NCBI RefSeq assembly: GCF_032854445.1
Contig: NC_088304.1
Span: forward strand, 10,429,704 to 10,493,703
Direction of reading: 5' to 3'
Length of the DNA: 64,000 bases
DNA from: Liolophura sinensis
Lineage: Eukaryota; Mollusca; Polyplacophora; Chitonida; Chitonidae
In this document: positions 1 to 11,430 of the stretch, in pieces
Layout of the letters: each line of letters opens with the position of its first letter
How positions within the stretch are numbered: position 1 is the first letter of the stretch
The notes under the pieces: generated by a model
What the model was told of the DNA's origin: nothing
What the model saw: the letters and a program-made list of their open reading frames with translations, nothing else
Database searches by the model: none
Program-made: the position numbers and the translations under genes

Positions 1-707
1 TTACTGAAGGTTAGAGAATTTTTCCTCTGTTACATGTACATTTAGTTTTTTTTTGTACATTCAACGATAAACAAATAGGAATATATTGAATTGGACAGTG
101 CAATAATAAATGCTATTCTGGCCAATCTTTCTCCAGGTTTTGCACTTATGAGATTTCATTATAACACTTTCTCATCGTTTCCCTGGCTATCTTCCATCTT
201 ACCTGTGTTGATCAAACAGACTGAGATGTATACTCGATAAACTTATGTCCCATGACAAAGGTTTATGAGCTAGGTCTAAGCAGCTTCGTAAGTACGCCGT
301 TTCATCCTACAGTTGATCAGTCAAATTTTGGGATATCTATCTTTCAACATAGGTCCTGAATGCAAGACGACACGAAAAACTGTGCTCATAAACGCAAGTG
401 TTGTAAGAGGGCGATACAGAAACAGCTGGTGATAGAATGTCAGGTTTGTTGTTTGGAATATTATAATTAAAAAAAATAAACAATATCTTGTTTGGTTCAT
501 ATACACCGTTTACAACTGCAAAGTTAAGCTGGTTTAAATCTGGAAGTGGCTTTGAGCCAGTTTGACGTCGCTAAGCAGTGCCATTTAATCCGGTTTATTT
601 GCCCCTGCTAGTGACCTGGCTGTAAGCCAGTTTCAGGTCTTGAGCTGTTTTATCTGTGTTGTGTGAGGGGTAACTGGAATAAATGCCTGGATACCTGGAG
701 GTCAGGA

Positions 708-920
708 TTTATTTATTTATTTGATTCGTGTTTCACGCTGTACTCAAGACTATTTCACTTATACAATGGCAGCCAGCATTGTGGTGGGAGGAAACCGGGT
801 AGAGCAGATTGCAAGCAGATCTTCCCACGTACGGCCGGAGAGGAAGCCAAACATGAGCTGGCAACTGCATTGGTGAGAGGCTCCTGTGTCATTGCGCCCT
901 GCTGGCGTACTAACCCCCTC
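708..920 (-). mobile_element. Truncated MetaSINE-type SINE
   Basis: ATTTATTTATTTGATTCGTG, CATTGTGGTGGGAGGAAACC, CGTACGGCCGGAGAGGAAGC and TTGGTGAGAGGCTCCTG mark the element; the tRNA-like head is incomplete. Overlapping open frames on both strands are SINE sequence, not genes. Confidence 0.8.
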
Positions 921-2984
921 GGCCACAGAGACCCCAACAGAGGCCAATACGATATCATAATTACTAAACTTAATTAAATGTGACTGTGTAAACTGAACTG
1001 GCTTTAAAATTGGCTTGGCCACATGGTCATGTGAACGCATGCATTTTCACAACTGGCTTCGATTTAAACTGGTTCAGATTTGATCCGCTTTAAATTTTGG
1101 CCGTGTATATGGGTGTAATATTTTGACTGTTGACTTTTGTGGGATGTCACAGCTGCTGTGAATGTTTGAATTCAATTTTTGCTTTGCCATGTTTACCAGC
1201 ATACAGCAGTACCTGTAAAACTGAATATTTACACAAGAAAAGTGTTAACATGGTTAATGGAGAAGAAAAACATATGAAGACAGTGTCATAAGTGGGATCA
1301 AGGGAAACTACATTGAAATCATACATGTGCTGATTTTTTAACACATTTTTTTTTTTGTTGCCGCCCAAAGTGCAGTTAAAAGCTTAGGTTGTAAGGTGGG
1401 CTTTATGGCTCAATATTTTGTTATAATATCTGGTATAAAGTAGAAATTTTGATGCTGCACATACATCTTCCAAAAAAACAAAAACTGTTTAAAGTTATAT
1501 TGAAAGAAACTCATGCATACAGGTAGATTTGAAAATAGACAACTATCACAGCTGTTAACAAAGTGTCTGATCGAAAATTATATGATACAAGTAATTCAAA
1601 GCCATTTACACCGTCACATGAATGGACTGATCTACATGTACTTGTGCTAGTGGTATGTAAACTTCCTTATCACCCATTTTGCATAGGAGACAGTGTTCCA
1701 TTTTGTCCTAATATTACTATTTTTCACTTCCCTATAAAGTGAGCCAAATGCCATAAATCCATGAACATTTTCTTCCTTCTATGATCTACAGGCTTATGTT
1801 GTTCCTACCGTGAACTGGTAGTTTCCGTTCATATTACTTTACTATCTGCTTTAATTAATTTAATACTTCAATGTAAATTAATGCTTTATTATCTGACATA
1901 TACTATCAACAGCTGCCTAGAAAGTCACAATTTCCCTTTTCTTTTGCTTTCACGACACTACACATATAATACAGCCATCAGCTCTTCTTTATCTGGTCAC
2001 ATACATGTAATTTTGGCTAAAACCCTCTTTCTGACAGAGGCACACAAAGGCCTTAAAATGATGGTTTTAACGTCAACACTTCTGGTTTATCCGGTAAAAA
2101 AATTATTAAATCATAATCAAGCATAATGTGTCACTTAAGGAGAGCTAAACTCTGGGTGAATCACTGTACAGGCATGTCCAATATTTGATTAAAACTGCGA
2201 CTCAACAAAAAGAATTGACAACATGAACTCAACATCAAATAAGTCTCATAATATTTTGGGCCTTTAGCTGAATTTGGGCGCACTGCCACATGTCAGGTGT
2301 AAGGACTTACCAATCACCCTAACTACATTATCACATGTATCTCACTGGGAAGGGCAAAAACAGTGAATGATAACCCCCATGTGGGGCCTTCCTATTTACA
2401 GATGCTGTGCAAATATTCCATGACGCTGATTAATAGTGTGTTTAATACTGCATAAACTAATGAGAATAACTGTCTAAAGTGACTATGTGTTGAGAAATGC
2501 TTCATGGATGGTAATGCACACAACGTCTAATTTTAAACCTCATTAGGTTTCTGACGTTAGTTTTATGAAGAAGCCATTGACACAATATGTGCCTGGTGTA
2601 TTTAAACAGGTGTTCTAATGTTGTACTGGAGAAATTCTTATTTACATGACAACGGACTGGTTTATGGGTCAAGGAAAACAAGGTGTCCACAATAAACCAG
2701 TCAAATGGCCTTCATCATGTACTGCCCAACTTACTACTGTGGCCCAGTCAGAGAGACCTTGATTCGAACATGTGGTCTTATTGTGAGCCAGTGCCTTGGG
2801 CCCATTACACTTCATTCCTTGTTTCCCCGTCATCAAAATTTTGAACTACTGGTGTCAGCTGCAGAACAATTTTCATTGCTATACAATAATGTCACCTTCT
2901 CAATTAAGGTCTGGCAAAATATGAAATAATATGGGTGGTAAAATAACATGTAGGCAGGTAGGTGATGGGTAACAAGGAATCAAG
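921..2984. other. No gene recognised; possible intron of the HECTD4-like gene
   Basis: AT-rich, no long frame with protein-like composition, no tandem array. Short downstream exons of the minus-strand gene could be hidden here. Confidence 0.4.
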
Positions 2985-3141
2985 TCAATTAGGCCTCTGC
3001 CCACGTAACATCAGTAACAAGATGCTTTGACTAACACTATGACTGCTTTGCAAAACTGACCCATGAAGATGAAACTCCAAAGTATACATGCTCTTGAACT
3101 GTTGTATCACTACTAAATATTTAATGCAGACATGAACACAC

Positions 3142-3824
3142 CTTGCACATGCCAGAGCCACAAGAGCAGACGCTGCATTCTCTCGCTGCTTCGGATCAGA
3201 CACAGCTTGCTGACCGTTTGTTCCACGAACATTTGGGTCTGAACTTTCACCTAACCAGGAGCAGAGCAGAGTCTCAAGACCTTTGAGGCAATCCCCTGGT
3301 TCTTTGGTCAGACTTAGTGGGGGACAATCTCTGAGACAGTTTAACAACAGGTCAGCAGTGATGCCGCACAAGTTGGGATCTATTTTACTTTGTGACTGTA
3401 GAAGTGGCAAAACGAGAAGCAGGCCAATCCTTGTAGAAAATGCCGCTTGCTCGGGTTCTTTCCATAATCCTTGCTTTTTGAGCAAGGCAATGGTTTCTTC
3501 CTGGGTGGCAGCGTCTCGTTCTGTTTGGTCTTCGAGCGCGATGCGTTTGTGTGCATTCCAGTAGCCCCTGAGAGCACTCAGACGATATTCTAATAGTCTA
3601 GCGTAAGCATTATTTTGCCTGCCACATACTGTCATTAACCGCTCGCTAAGTTCCGAAGGATTTTTAGCGTCGAAAGTCACAACTTCGTTCTCTTCCTCTT
3701 GCGCACTGTTTACATCTCGCGGCAGCTCCACAAGATCTGTCACTCGCATGAGTCCATCGTGAAGAAAGAGAGTCTCTTCTGTGACCGAAAGCCATTGGCA
3801 GTTGTCCGGAGCCACGCCTGCCAT
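3142..3824 (-). CDS. HECTD4: First coding exon of a HECTD4-like giant E3 ubiquitin ligase (partial)
   Basis: Reading minus from the ATG at 3824-3822 (context AACCATGG, a good Kozak match), 227 codons stay open to a donor AAG|GTGTGT at 3142/3141, leaving phase 2. The protein has an N-terminal WLSVTEETLFLHDGLMRV stretch, a charged region, and a helical block with STRIGLLLVLPLLQSQSK, LCGITADLLLNCLRDCPPLS and a leucine/cysteine-rich LETLLCSWLG. This layout resembles the N-termini of HERC1 and HECTD4, and the wording best fits my memory of HECTD4, a very large HECT-domain ligase whose catalytic domain is at the far C-terminus. The open frame past the donor (to 2985) is intronic by this model. No later exon could be recognised in 1-3000, so the rest should lie left of the window. 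Exonic GC is clearly above its surroundings. The family assignment is from memory; another HERC-like ligase is the alternative. Confidence 0.62.
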
Positions 3825-4010
3825 GGTTTATTTACAAATGCATCAGAGGATAGATGTTTTGAGCGACTGTAAACAAACCATCTCAGCCCTTCACCTGGCC
3901 GGAGAACACTTTGGCAGCCATCATGACATTTCTAACTTAGAGCCAGAACGAGGCTGGCCAGATGTCTGGCCAATCAGCGATTAACATGATTAAACCGTGT
4001 GCACTTAGGT
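3825..4010 (-). promoter_or_regulatory. 5' flank / 5' UTR of the HECTD4-like gene
   Basis: Upstream of the ATG on the minus strand the sequence reads ...TTTGTTTACAG|TCGCTC..., which could be a splice acceptor about 50-60 nt before the start, so part of the leader may be spliced on. No TATA box is evident. Assignment as a leader/promoter is by position only. Confidence 0.3.
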
Positions 4011-4587
4011 AACACGTCGCAAGAAAACGAAACTGTTTCGCCAATGCCCTACTTTCAAAAGTGATAATTACAAAAATAGAAATGTTAACAAATAACAAAT
4101 GACGACTGACGTATGAAAAAACTATCTGGTTTTCACGGTGTGAGTAAAAAGATAAAGAAAAGGTGACATCGGGATATGGTTACAAAATAAATAGGTTAGG
4201 TAGTCGCGTGTAATTTATGATCATAAACATTTTTAGCATGAATGTCTGAATGAGGTGCTTATTTCACTGCTTTATCCTCGTTAGTCAGGCTGCTTATGTA
4301 GAGCCCTGTGCGCCTACATAAAGACTTGGTGATTCCTATTTGTGGAAGTGTTTTATCAGAATTATCATAGGGTTTAGCCTTCGGAATTAATGGGTTATCT
4401 CCCGTACACCACAATCAGTAAATATGCCTATTTAGGTACCGGTACTTTCAGACGGCGTCACAACGGACAGGACGGGATTCTATAATTAAATATCTGTTAT
4501 TGCACAGCCAGTCGTACGGTACATGGCGTCAATGTGGTCTACAAACAATCAAGGTAAAGGCGTTAGAGGCATCTCGGATAATTTCAT

Positions 4588-4965
4588 TCGTAGGCCTAGT
4601 GGTTTCTATAGCATCACATCGTTGGCTTCTTTTGGTTGTTGTGAGTTCGAATCCGTGACTCGAGTCACACCTAAAACTTTAAAAGAGGAAGCTGCAGCTT
4701 CCTCGCTTGGCGTTTAGCCTGAAGGGGATAGTGCAACGACTGGTTGACACGTATCAGTATAATGGCTCGGACGGGGCGGCTTACTTGCGTTAATTCGGTA
4801 AGTCGTCTCAGTGAAGCAGTACCAGATAAAAGAGTGGTGGAAATCCGTTCTGCAACAAGGAGGCACATTACATACACTCTAAGGACTCCTTCGTCGTCAT
4901 ATGACTGAAAAATTGTTAGGTACAACGTTAACCCCCAAAGCACTCACTCACTCACTCGAATCCAT
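4588..4965 (+). mobile_element. SINE with (CACT)n tail, nearly complete
   Basis: tRNA-like head with A-box-like GGCCTAGTGGTTTCT and B box GAGTTCGAATCC, then AAGAGGAAGCTGCAGCTTCC, CAGTATAATGGCTCGG, CGTCGTCATATGACTGAAAA and a CACTCACTCACTCACT tail. Reverse copies occur at 5265, 33330, 37535, 45385 and 63755. Confidence 0.75.
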
Positions 4966-5264
4966 GAAGTTGACTACGGCTTTTTACATCAGTTTGTTGT
5001 GTTGACCTAATGTAGCCAGAGCCATACTTGCAGTAGACATTGACAAACAATATTTTGCAGTAATACCTCAAAGTCAAATATTCCTATCTTGAGAACATGT
5101 AGGCTACATCCATGAATTATATAAATAATTAAATAGTATTAGCATGTTATTATCTGTGCACAAAATTACAGAGCACTAAACATTATGCCGGAAAAAAAAG
5201 TCACATAGCTATCCCACAGAAATAATGTATAACGATTGTATCCTACGCATGTATGCTTTGAATT

Positions 5265-5540
5265 TTACGTCGTACAGGTACTTAACAATTTTTCAGTCAT
5301 ATGAGGACGAGGAGTCATTAGGTCCCCAAAGTACTGCTGCCACTGAAGTATCATGCCGCAGTCTCCAGACATGACACGAGACTCAGTCACGCTGTACTGA
5401 CACCGAGCCAACCAGTCGTGTTTCCTTGGTCTAACCCCTCAGTGCTGAGCCTCAGGCGAAGCAGGAACAAGTTTCATTGTATGACCCGGTCCGGGTTTGA
5501 TCCCTGGTCTCCCGACTTCGTGTAACGATGGCGGTATGCA
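5265..5540 (-). mobile_element. (CACT)n-tail SINE, diverged
   Basis: ACTTAACAATTTTTCAGTCA, CATATGAGGACGAGGAGTCA and AACCAGTCGTG match the reverse of the element at 4588. Confidence 0.6.
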
Positions 5541-5789
5541 TTGTTTTAAAATGTTGGTCGTATAATACGGACACCAGGTCTGTCAGTCTGCACAGAACTG
5601 ACTTGATACACACACACGCCCATGCATTATGGAGCCACATGGTAAACATGTAGTGATGGTAGTTTACAATTTAATAGACGTTGCGTGTATAGAATTACTC
5701 AAAATGCTGTGTTGTCATCACATCTAGCATACAATCAGCATGAAATCAATGATGCAAAGTGATCGTACCTGGAGGATATATTTAGTTCA

Positions 5790-6250
5790 CCAGCAGAATC
5801 CTGGTTCATGCAAGAATATAATATATAATATATGTGTCGAAACAGACATTCGTACACAAACTGTCAACCAATATCGACGTTCAAGGCCAATAAGAGCCAG
5901 ATCGATTCCCAAGATGACGATTATCACAAACCACCAAAGAACTAAGAGAGTATATAAAGTAGGGAATGAGGACGGAATCATGGAAAAAGAAGTATTCAAC
6001 AGTTCTCAATGATGTTGGAAAGGCTTGAGGTATGTTCAAGGCGTATGGGTGAAATCAGTATTCAAACCGTGTACCATGCTAGTATAAAAGTTGTCGATAA
6101 TAAAATATGTCTCTCCTTTGCGCTTTGATTGAGATTTATGCTTTTTTGGAATCCCATAGAGAGTAAAACCAGAGCAGCGACGACAGTGTGCTACTTGGCA
6201 AATTGTCACACGTATTAAAAACCATAAACACAACGATCAACTTCAGAAGA
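5790..6250 (+). repeat. R1 interspersed repeat, forward copy
   Basis: Shares ACATTCGTA, AACGTTCAAGGCCAATAA-like, ACCAAAGAACTAAGAGAGTA and GTGTACCATGCTAGTATAA with the other R1 copies, plus GAGTAAAACCAGAGCAGCGA that also occurs at 32814. Confidence 0.6.
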
Positions 6251-6524
6251 ATTAAGTATCCAGTGAAGTAATAATTTTCTTCTGGTGAGCTGATTAGAAC
6301 AAGCAGGATTGGAAAATAATAAAATCTGTGATTCAAGACATGCATAGGGAGAACTTTCAGATAATTCATTTTCTTCGTAAAATGTGCAAAACTTAATGGC
6401 TTACCGCTCACAACAGGTGGCGCTAGTGTGAATTAGAACTTGCACGTCACAAATCTTTCGTTGCGTGATGCAAAACTTGTTTCGTGCCGCGGTTTCATCT
6501 GTGACGTATTTGTGCTACCGACTG

Positions 6525-6547
6525 TGACGTCACTGATTGTGACGTCA
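6525..6547 (+). promoter_or_regulatory. Two tandem CRE sites, copy A promoter
   Basis: Two perfect palindromic TGACGTCA cAMP-response/ATF-type sites lie at 6525-6532 and 6540-6547, about 90 nt before the exon 1 donor. Only the second has counterparts in copies B, C and D; the first is unique to A. No TATA box is obvious. Confidence 0.55.
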
Positions 6548-6634
6548 TCACCTAGACACCGTGATATCGCAGCAACACGTCAACACGACAGCAGCAAAGA
6601 TATCGGTAACTTTTGGATTTATTCCTGTGTACAG
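6548..6634 (+). other. Non-coding exon 1 of copy A (5' UTR, 5' end approximate)
   Basis: The block CACCTAG...GATATCGCAGCAACACGTCAACACGACAGCAGC is retained in all four copies and ends here at ACAG|GTAGGA, a good donor. The transcription start is not visible, so the left edge is arbitrary. It is open in the frame that would join exon 2 in phase 0, but copy D breaks that join, so I treat it as untranslated. Confidence 0.5.
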
Positions 6635-7214
6635 GTAGGAACATATATATACACTTAATACAAGCCACCCTACAGGGTCCACAAGCCATTGATTGTGTCT
6701 AACTTTCAGTCCCCAAAATTAAAGGAAGGTATCCAGAGTGAAGCGTGTTTAGCGGCTTTCTATCACCCAGACACACTTCACGCTTGCTTTGTCAAAACGT
6801 TTGCCTAAAATGGTTTAGCGCCATTAAAAACTTATTTTCATGAAAGAAAAAGAATTAACTAACAACTACATGCATGTCTTTTTTTTTGGTATAAAATGTC
6901 ATATCTGGCTCCTTCGGCGCTGACTTGGATAATAGTGAATCGAACACTTCTGGCGTAACACATTTATCCGTTCCCACTATCGCACAGTTGTCTGGCTTCT
7001 TTCTTTGCTGACTTCACTCGTTTCTATCATCACATTCTTGTTTCTGTCATCGTCTTTTGGTTTTTAAAAGCTTTCCATTGATCTATAATTCCCCTTGATG
7101 AACATTGTTTGAGGCTGAAAGTCCATTTTTTTTCGTTTCAGTCATAGCGTGCTGTTCAAGCTGCAAATTCTATCCATCTGATGTTTCTCTAGTAAACTTT
7201 TGCTAATGTGTTCA

Positions 7215-7640
7215 ACTTCCGGTCTATGTCATCACACACTTCTCAATATAGCGAACGCTGTCTTTCTGTCACCACACACTTCTCAATATAACGAACGTTC
7301 TCTTTCTGTCATCACACACTTCTCAATATAACGAATGTTCTCTTTTCGTCATCACACACTTGTCAATATAACGGACGTTCTCTTTCTGTCATCACACACT
7401 TCTCAATATAATGAACGTTCTGTTTCTGTCATCACACACCTCTCAATACAACGAATGTTCTCTTTCTGTCATCACACACTTCTCAATATAATGAACGTTC
7501 TATTTCTGTCATCACACACTTCTCAATATAATGAACGTTCTATTTCTGTCATCACACACTTCTCAGTATTATGAACGTTCTCTTTCTGTCATCACACAAT
7601 TCTCTATTCTCTCTGAACGTTTTATTTCTGTCATCTTTTT
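7215..7640 (+). repeat. 40-bp minisatellite in intron 1 of copy A
   Basis: About ten copies of a 40-bp unit, TCTTTCTGTCATCACACACT plus TCTCAATATAACGAACGTTC, with point differences. It is absent as an array from B, C and D. Single related motifs (TTTCTGTCATCA...) occur at 7020-7060 and in intron 1 of D near 28560, suggesting local expansion from a pre-existing seed. The open frame across it is a by-product of the repeat. Confidence 0.9.
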
Positions 7641-7659
7641 CTTAACCAGACTGCCACAT

Positions 7660-7925
7660 TGAATATATGAACTGTTGCAATCAAAGCGCAACTGACATAC
7701 ATATTTTGTTAAGGAGAACTTATATTCTAGCATGGTACACGACTAATTTTACTCGATCACCTAGTTCCAAATATGCCTTGCATCACTGAAATCTGTTGAC
7801 TGCTTCTTTTTGCATGATTCCGTTCTATTTTCGTATTTTATATACTTTTTTAGTTCTTTTGTAGTTTGTGTTAAACGTCATTTGGGAATTGGCCTTGCGA
7901 TTTTTGACCTGGAACGCAACATGGT
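7660..7925 (-). repeat. R1 interspersed repeat, intron 1 of copy A
   Basis: Shares GTTGCAATCAAAGCGCAACT, TAGCATGGTACACGA, TGTTGACTGCTTCT, GCATGATTCCGT and TGGCCTTGCGATT with copies at 14735, 21900, 35150, 51590 and 54165, and in reverse at 5790 and 41110. B and C carry it at the same place; D does not. Confidence 0.7.
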
Positions 7926-8190
7926 GATCGGTCTACTTATGTCTACACACACTTAAACTAACCTAAGCTGTCATTCCAAACATCTAAATCTCCTGAATTT
8001 CTTTCATTGGCACAAAAATCGTTGGTTGGTAAACTTGTTATGTGGCCTCTGGCTGAGATAGGCGTATAGTGGATGATGATTCTATTAGAAAGGTTCAAGA
8101 ACTGACACTGTCAGTATGAGAACTTTATTTAATTTTTTGTGCATGTGAATTTCGCAATAGTTCTGTTACCTTTTCCAGATCAAAACCAAC

Positions 8191-8949
8191 ATGATATTCC
8201 TAACATTTGTTACCATGGCGACGTACGCCTTCTATGGAATCAAACCCATATCCAAAACAGATGACGGTGAGTTTTACTGAATATAGTTTAATTACTTTAA
8301 ACTTCTGTATTAGTCAGGAACAACAAAAAAGTTCACACACACTTTCAAAAATTGGGCAAGGGAGTAGGCCTAACTTTTTCAAGCCAACCTACTAGAATCA
8401 ATGTAGGCCTACCTACACGTGGTAGGCTTAGTTATTCATAATGCTCGCTTCACTGTTTATAATAAACAGCTGTCAGAATATTGCGTTAAATTTTTTCAAG
8501 GAGATCGACGAACGGCAGTTTCGGTTGTTAAATTCAGTAAAAGCGATCATCAGGTGAAATTTGAAATCTGAAATTTTGTTACTTAGACTACAATACCATG
8601 TGATGTAGGGGCTTATCAGGAGTGGATTTAAATTGAACCTTTGTAACCTTTTTTGTGGTTGTTCCATAAAAAATTATAAAAACACACTCGAATTTATGTG
8701 TTAATCAACTGAAAATTGCTATGTAATGAGAGTATGAGTTGTTGTTTTTGTGGTGATAAAATCCACACTTTACTGGTTTTATTTTCTTTCAATTTTGGAA
8801 CAGGCCACAAGAACTCCCGGACAACATCACGGAGCGCACAGCCACGTAGCGGTGAACAGCTGGCAGCAGCCAAAGCTGGGGAGGCAACTCGAGGCGTCAA
8901 GCCCAAGCCCACATACTGTGGCTTCAGGAAGGGTTTCCTCTTGTCCTAG
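8191..8949 (+). CDS. Array gene copy A: small protein of unknown function, 73 aa, two coding exons
   Basis: Coding exons are 8191-8266 and 8804-8949, joined in phase 1 (GACG|GTGAG donor, GGAACAG|GC acceptor). Exon 2 proper begins at 8179 after a TTTTCCAG acceptor; exon 1 lies at about 6548-6634. The start MIFLTFVTMATYAFYGIKP is hydrophobic for ~16 residues and could be a short signal or membrane-anchoring segment. A polar, basic, Ser/Arg-rich middle (residues ~26-60) follows, then the C-terminus PTYCGFRKGFLLS, whose Cys is the only one in the protein. I do not recognise the family. Intron 1 is ~1.54 kb and carries a 40-bp minisatellite unique to this copy. AATAAA lies at 8954-8959, five bases after the stop. 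An open stretch beginning at 8716 runs through intron 2 and should not be taken as the gene. Confidence 0.7.
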
Positions 8950-8953
8950 GTCG

Positions 8954-8959
8954 AATAAA
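8954..8959 (+). terminator. Poly(A) signal candidate, copy A
   Basis: AATAAA five bases after the stop, followed by a T/G-rich TCTGTGTATCTTTATCTG stretch ~30 nt downstream. The same signal is present in B (16075-16080) and C (23310-23315) but not after D. A second conserved AATAAA lies ~1.9 kb further on (10843-10848), so a long 3' UTR is possible. Confidence 0.4.
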
Positions 8960-9759
8960 TGACCAGGACATCAGATATAAGCACAAATCTGTGTATCTTT
9001 ATCTGCTTTATTATACAGCATTTAATATATATATTTTGTTTTGGCATGAGATACAAACGTACACCACGTCTTATGATAGTATTTATGATTGTTATTCTTA
9101 ATTATTAATTTTTCAGGAACAAATTGTAAAATATTAACATCCTCAGAGATCGTTTTGCTCCTCATTGTTTTGCTATCTACATTCAAATCGCCTTGGCCTT
9201 CATTCCTGATACTTTCGTTTTAAGTAGATCTTCAATACACCTCCGTCTAATTCTTGCATCACGCTTAGCAAAAGAAAATTCCGTCCAAAAGTCCGTTTAT
9301 ATGTTTAGTCTTAAAAAGCATTTTTTGTACCTATTTGTATAGTTTCATTGGCACCTTGGCCTTTGGATCACTGACACCGAACACACAACATGATTCCAAA
9401 TTTGCTACAGTTTACTATATTTTATAGCGTGGTGACAATTATTATATTGTTTCAAGTAAGACCCGTTTGTTGTTTCGCCGTGAAATGTTTTGGGGTTGTG
9501 GTCAACGAAATTAAGGACAGGCGTTATGTTTCTGGTGGAAATCTCTCAATGGGAATTGTTGGACGCTTAAAGGTGTCAAACAATACCATAATCCTGGGCA
9601 AGATATTTCTCAGTTTAACTGTGGACATTCCCTGAATATGCCTGACACACGTTACGAATTTGTTTACGTGTGGGCAGTTACCTGAGAAAATGGACAAATC
9701 ATTGTGGACAAATGATTTGAACACACATTTTCCACAAGGATATTGAATTATAATAACAC

Positions 9760-10150
9760 ACTCGCCAACTCTGAAGGATATGACTTGTGGACACTTGTTG
9801 TGCAGGTTCTCGCCACCCTCTAAAGGATATGACTTGTGGACACTTGTTGTGCAGGTTCTCGCCACCTCTGAAGGATATGACTTGTGGACACTTGTTGTGG
9901 AAGTTCTCGCCACCCTCTGAAGGATATGGCCTGTGGACACTTGTTGTGGAGGTCCTCGTAACCCTCTGAAGGATGTGGCCTGTGGACACTTGTTGTGGAG
10001 GTCCTCGTCACCCTCTGAAGGATATGGCCTGTGGACACTTGTTTTGGAGGTTCTCACCACCTTCTGAAGGATATGGCCTGTGGACACTTGTTGTGGAGGT
10101 TCTCGCCACCCTCTGAAGGATATAACTTGTGGATACTTGTTGTGGAGTTG
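9760..10150 (+). repeat. ~48-49-bp minisatellite downstream of copy A
   Basis: About eight units built on CGCCACCCTCTGAAGGATAT then GGCCTGTGGACACTTGTTGT then GGAGGTTCT, with one-base length variants at CCACCCTC/CCACCTC. Open frames on both strands across it are repeat artefacts. Equivalent arrays lie after B and C. Confidence 0.92.
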
Positions 10151-10169
10151 TAAAGGTTCTCATCACCCT

Positions 10170-10900
10170 CTCTTTCAGTCGGATATATTCTATGTCATCG
10201 GATACAACTATGGTTCTCTCGCTGATTTAACAAGGGGTTGTTCCACTAGAAGGTTTCCGGGTTCCACAAGTCACGCAGCACAGCTGACATCGGCCTTAAT
10301 AAAGGTAGATGCCGACAGTCCTCACGAATTAAAAGAGAACGCAGGTGTCTGCTGCAGTACAGACGAACGGAGACCTTTACAACATTTCTCGGCGAGGCAA
10401 CATTCGGGTCGTAAAAGTAGTTGATAGTAACACCGTACATTAAGCCTTGTTGTTGATGTAATACGCAGATAACACATCTCGAATCTTGAAAATCATCTTG
10501 AATATCTGTATGAATGATGTTATTGTTAACATCTGATAGATTTAACACCTTTATAGTTGACATCGAGGTTTATACAAATGAACGATGGTGTATTCCCCTT
10601 TTCTAACTGAGTATATGTTATCCACGACAGTTTTAAGACCTGTGACCTGTGATGTATTTTTTCACATAGGCTAACATTAAAGCGTTCTGACGTCGATAAG
10701 AATCTCTGAGAAGTTGTCTACATATTTGATGGCAATGGAGTGATTTTCTGGATTCGAATGAACACGGCATTTCTTTGTTTGAATTTTAAATGTTTTATGA
10801 AGTGTATATATAAAAATGTTTTGTAACTAAACTCTTATTGAAAATAAAAACACCTTAATCGGACGATCACTCACAGTGTTTGATTTGTGAATGGCTTTTA
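10170..10900 (+). other. Conserved block following the minisatellite, unit A
   Basis: A run beginning near CGGATATATTCTATGTCATC and ending near the AATAAA at 10843 and TCGGACGATCACTCACAGTG is retained almost unchanged at 17410-18120 and 24470-25170. No convincing coding frame. It may be the distal 3' UTR or simply part of the duplicated unit. Confidence 0.4.
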
Positions 10901-11125
10901 AAAAAGATTTTGTCTCTGATGTTAATGGGTTATCTCCCCTACATTGTAATAACTTAAAGCTGGTGGGACAAGAAGAAGTTCAAATACTATCTGCTATCAT
11001 GACTGAAAATAAAGGAGGGCCTAGATTCGTCTCTGGTAGCAATATGAAGGCCTGAGTTTCACATGAATGAAAATTTTCTTGTAATTTGGAATTATTCAGG
11101 ACACATTGTCATGGTAACATTTCGA

Positions 11126-11430
11126 TTACGCCAGCTGAGGTAGGGGGGATCCCGATATTACAGCCATAAAACCACAAGCGAGATGACCGTGTATCAGTAT
11201 GGTTGAACTGTATTTTCGTTCACTATGCACAATACCAAACGCAGTCCAACAACACAACAGGAAGAGAGGGAAAACAGGCCAGAGCGCCCCTCCTCCCCCC
11301 AACCTTGCAGGCAGGGTAGATAACTCTGCACACATACAATAGGTGCCACAGATGACAGAACAAAGGGTAGATTTGAACTCACGTGCTCACCGGATATAAA
11401 CCATTATCAAACAGGTCCTTTGAGTAAAAT
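11126..11430 (-). repeat. tRNA-like SINE fragment in unit A
   Basis: On the minus strand GAGTTCAAATCT looks like a B box and is preceded by GGTTTATATCCGGTGAGCACG. The same block lies at 18350-18720 in unit B. The minus-strand open frame of about 69 codons here is probably spurious. Confidence 0.35.

Noticed and set aside
755-1040. Minus-strand frames at 755-1040
   Set aside because: They translate a truncated SINE.
8716-8949. Continuous 77-codon frame over exon 3 of copy A (and equivalents at 15837, 23054, 29299)
   Set aside because: Its first third lies in intron 2 before a GGAACAG acceptor. The N-terminal part is not kept in D, while the spliced exon 2 sequence is kept in all copies.
9524-10087. 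187-codon minus-strand frame
   Set aside because: Most of it is the 48-bp minisatellite; the shifting repeat text and unequal length in B and C show no protein constraint.
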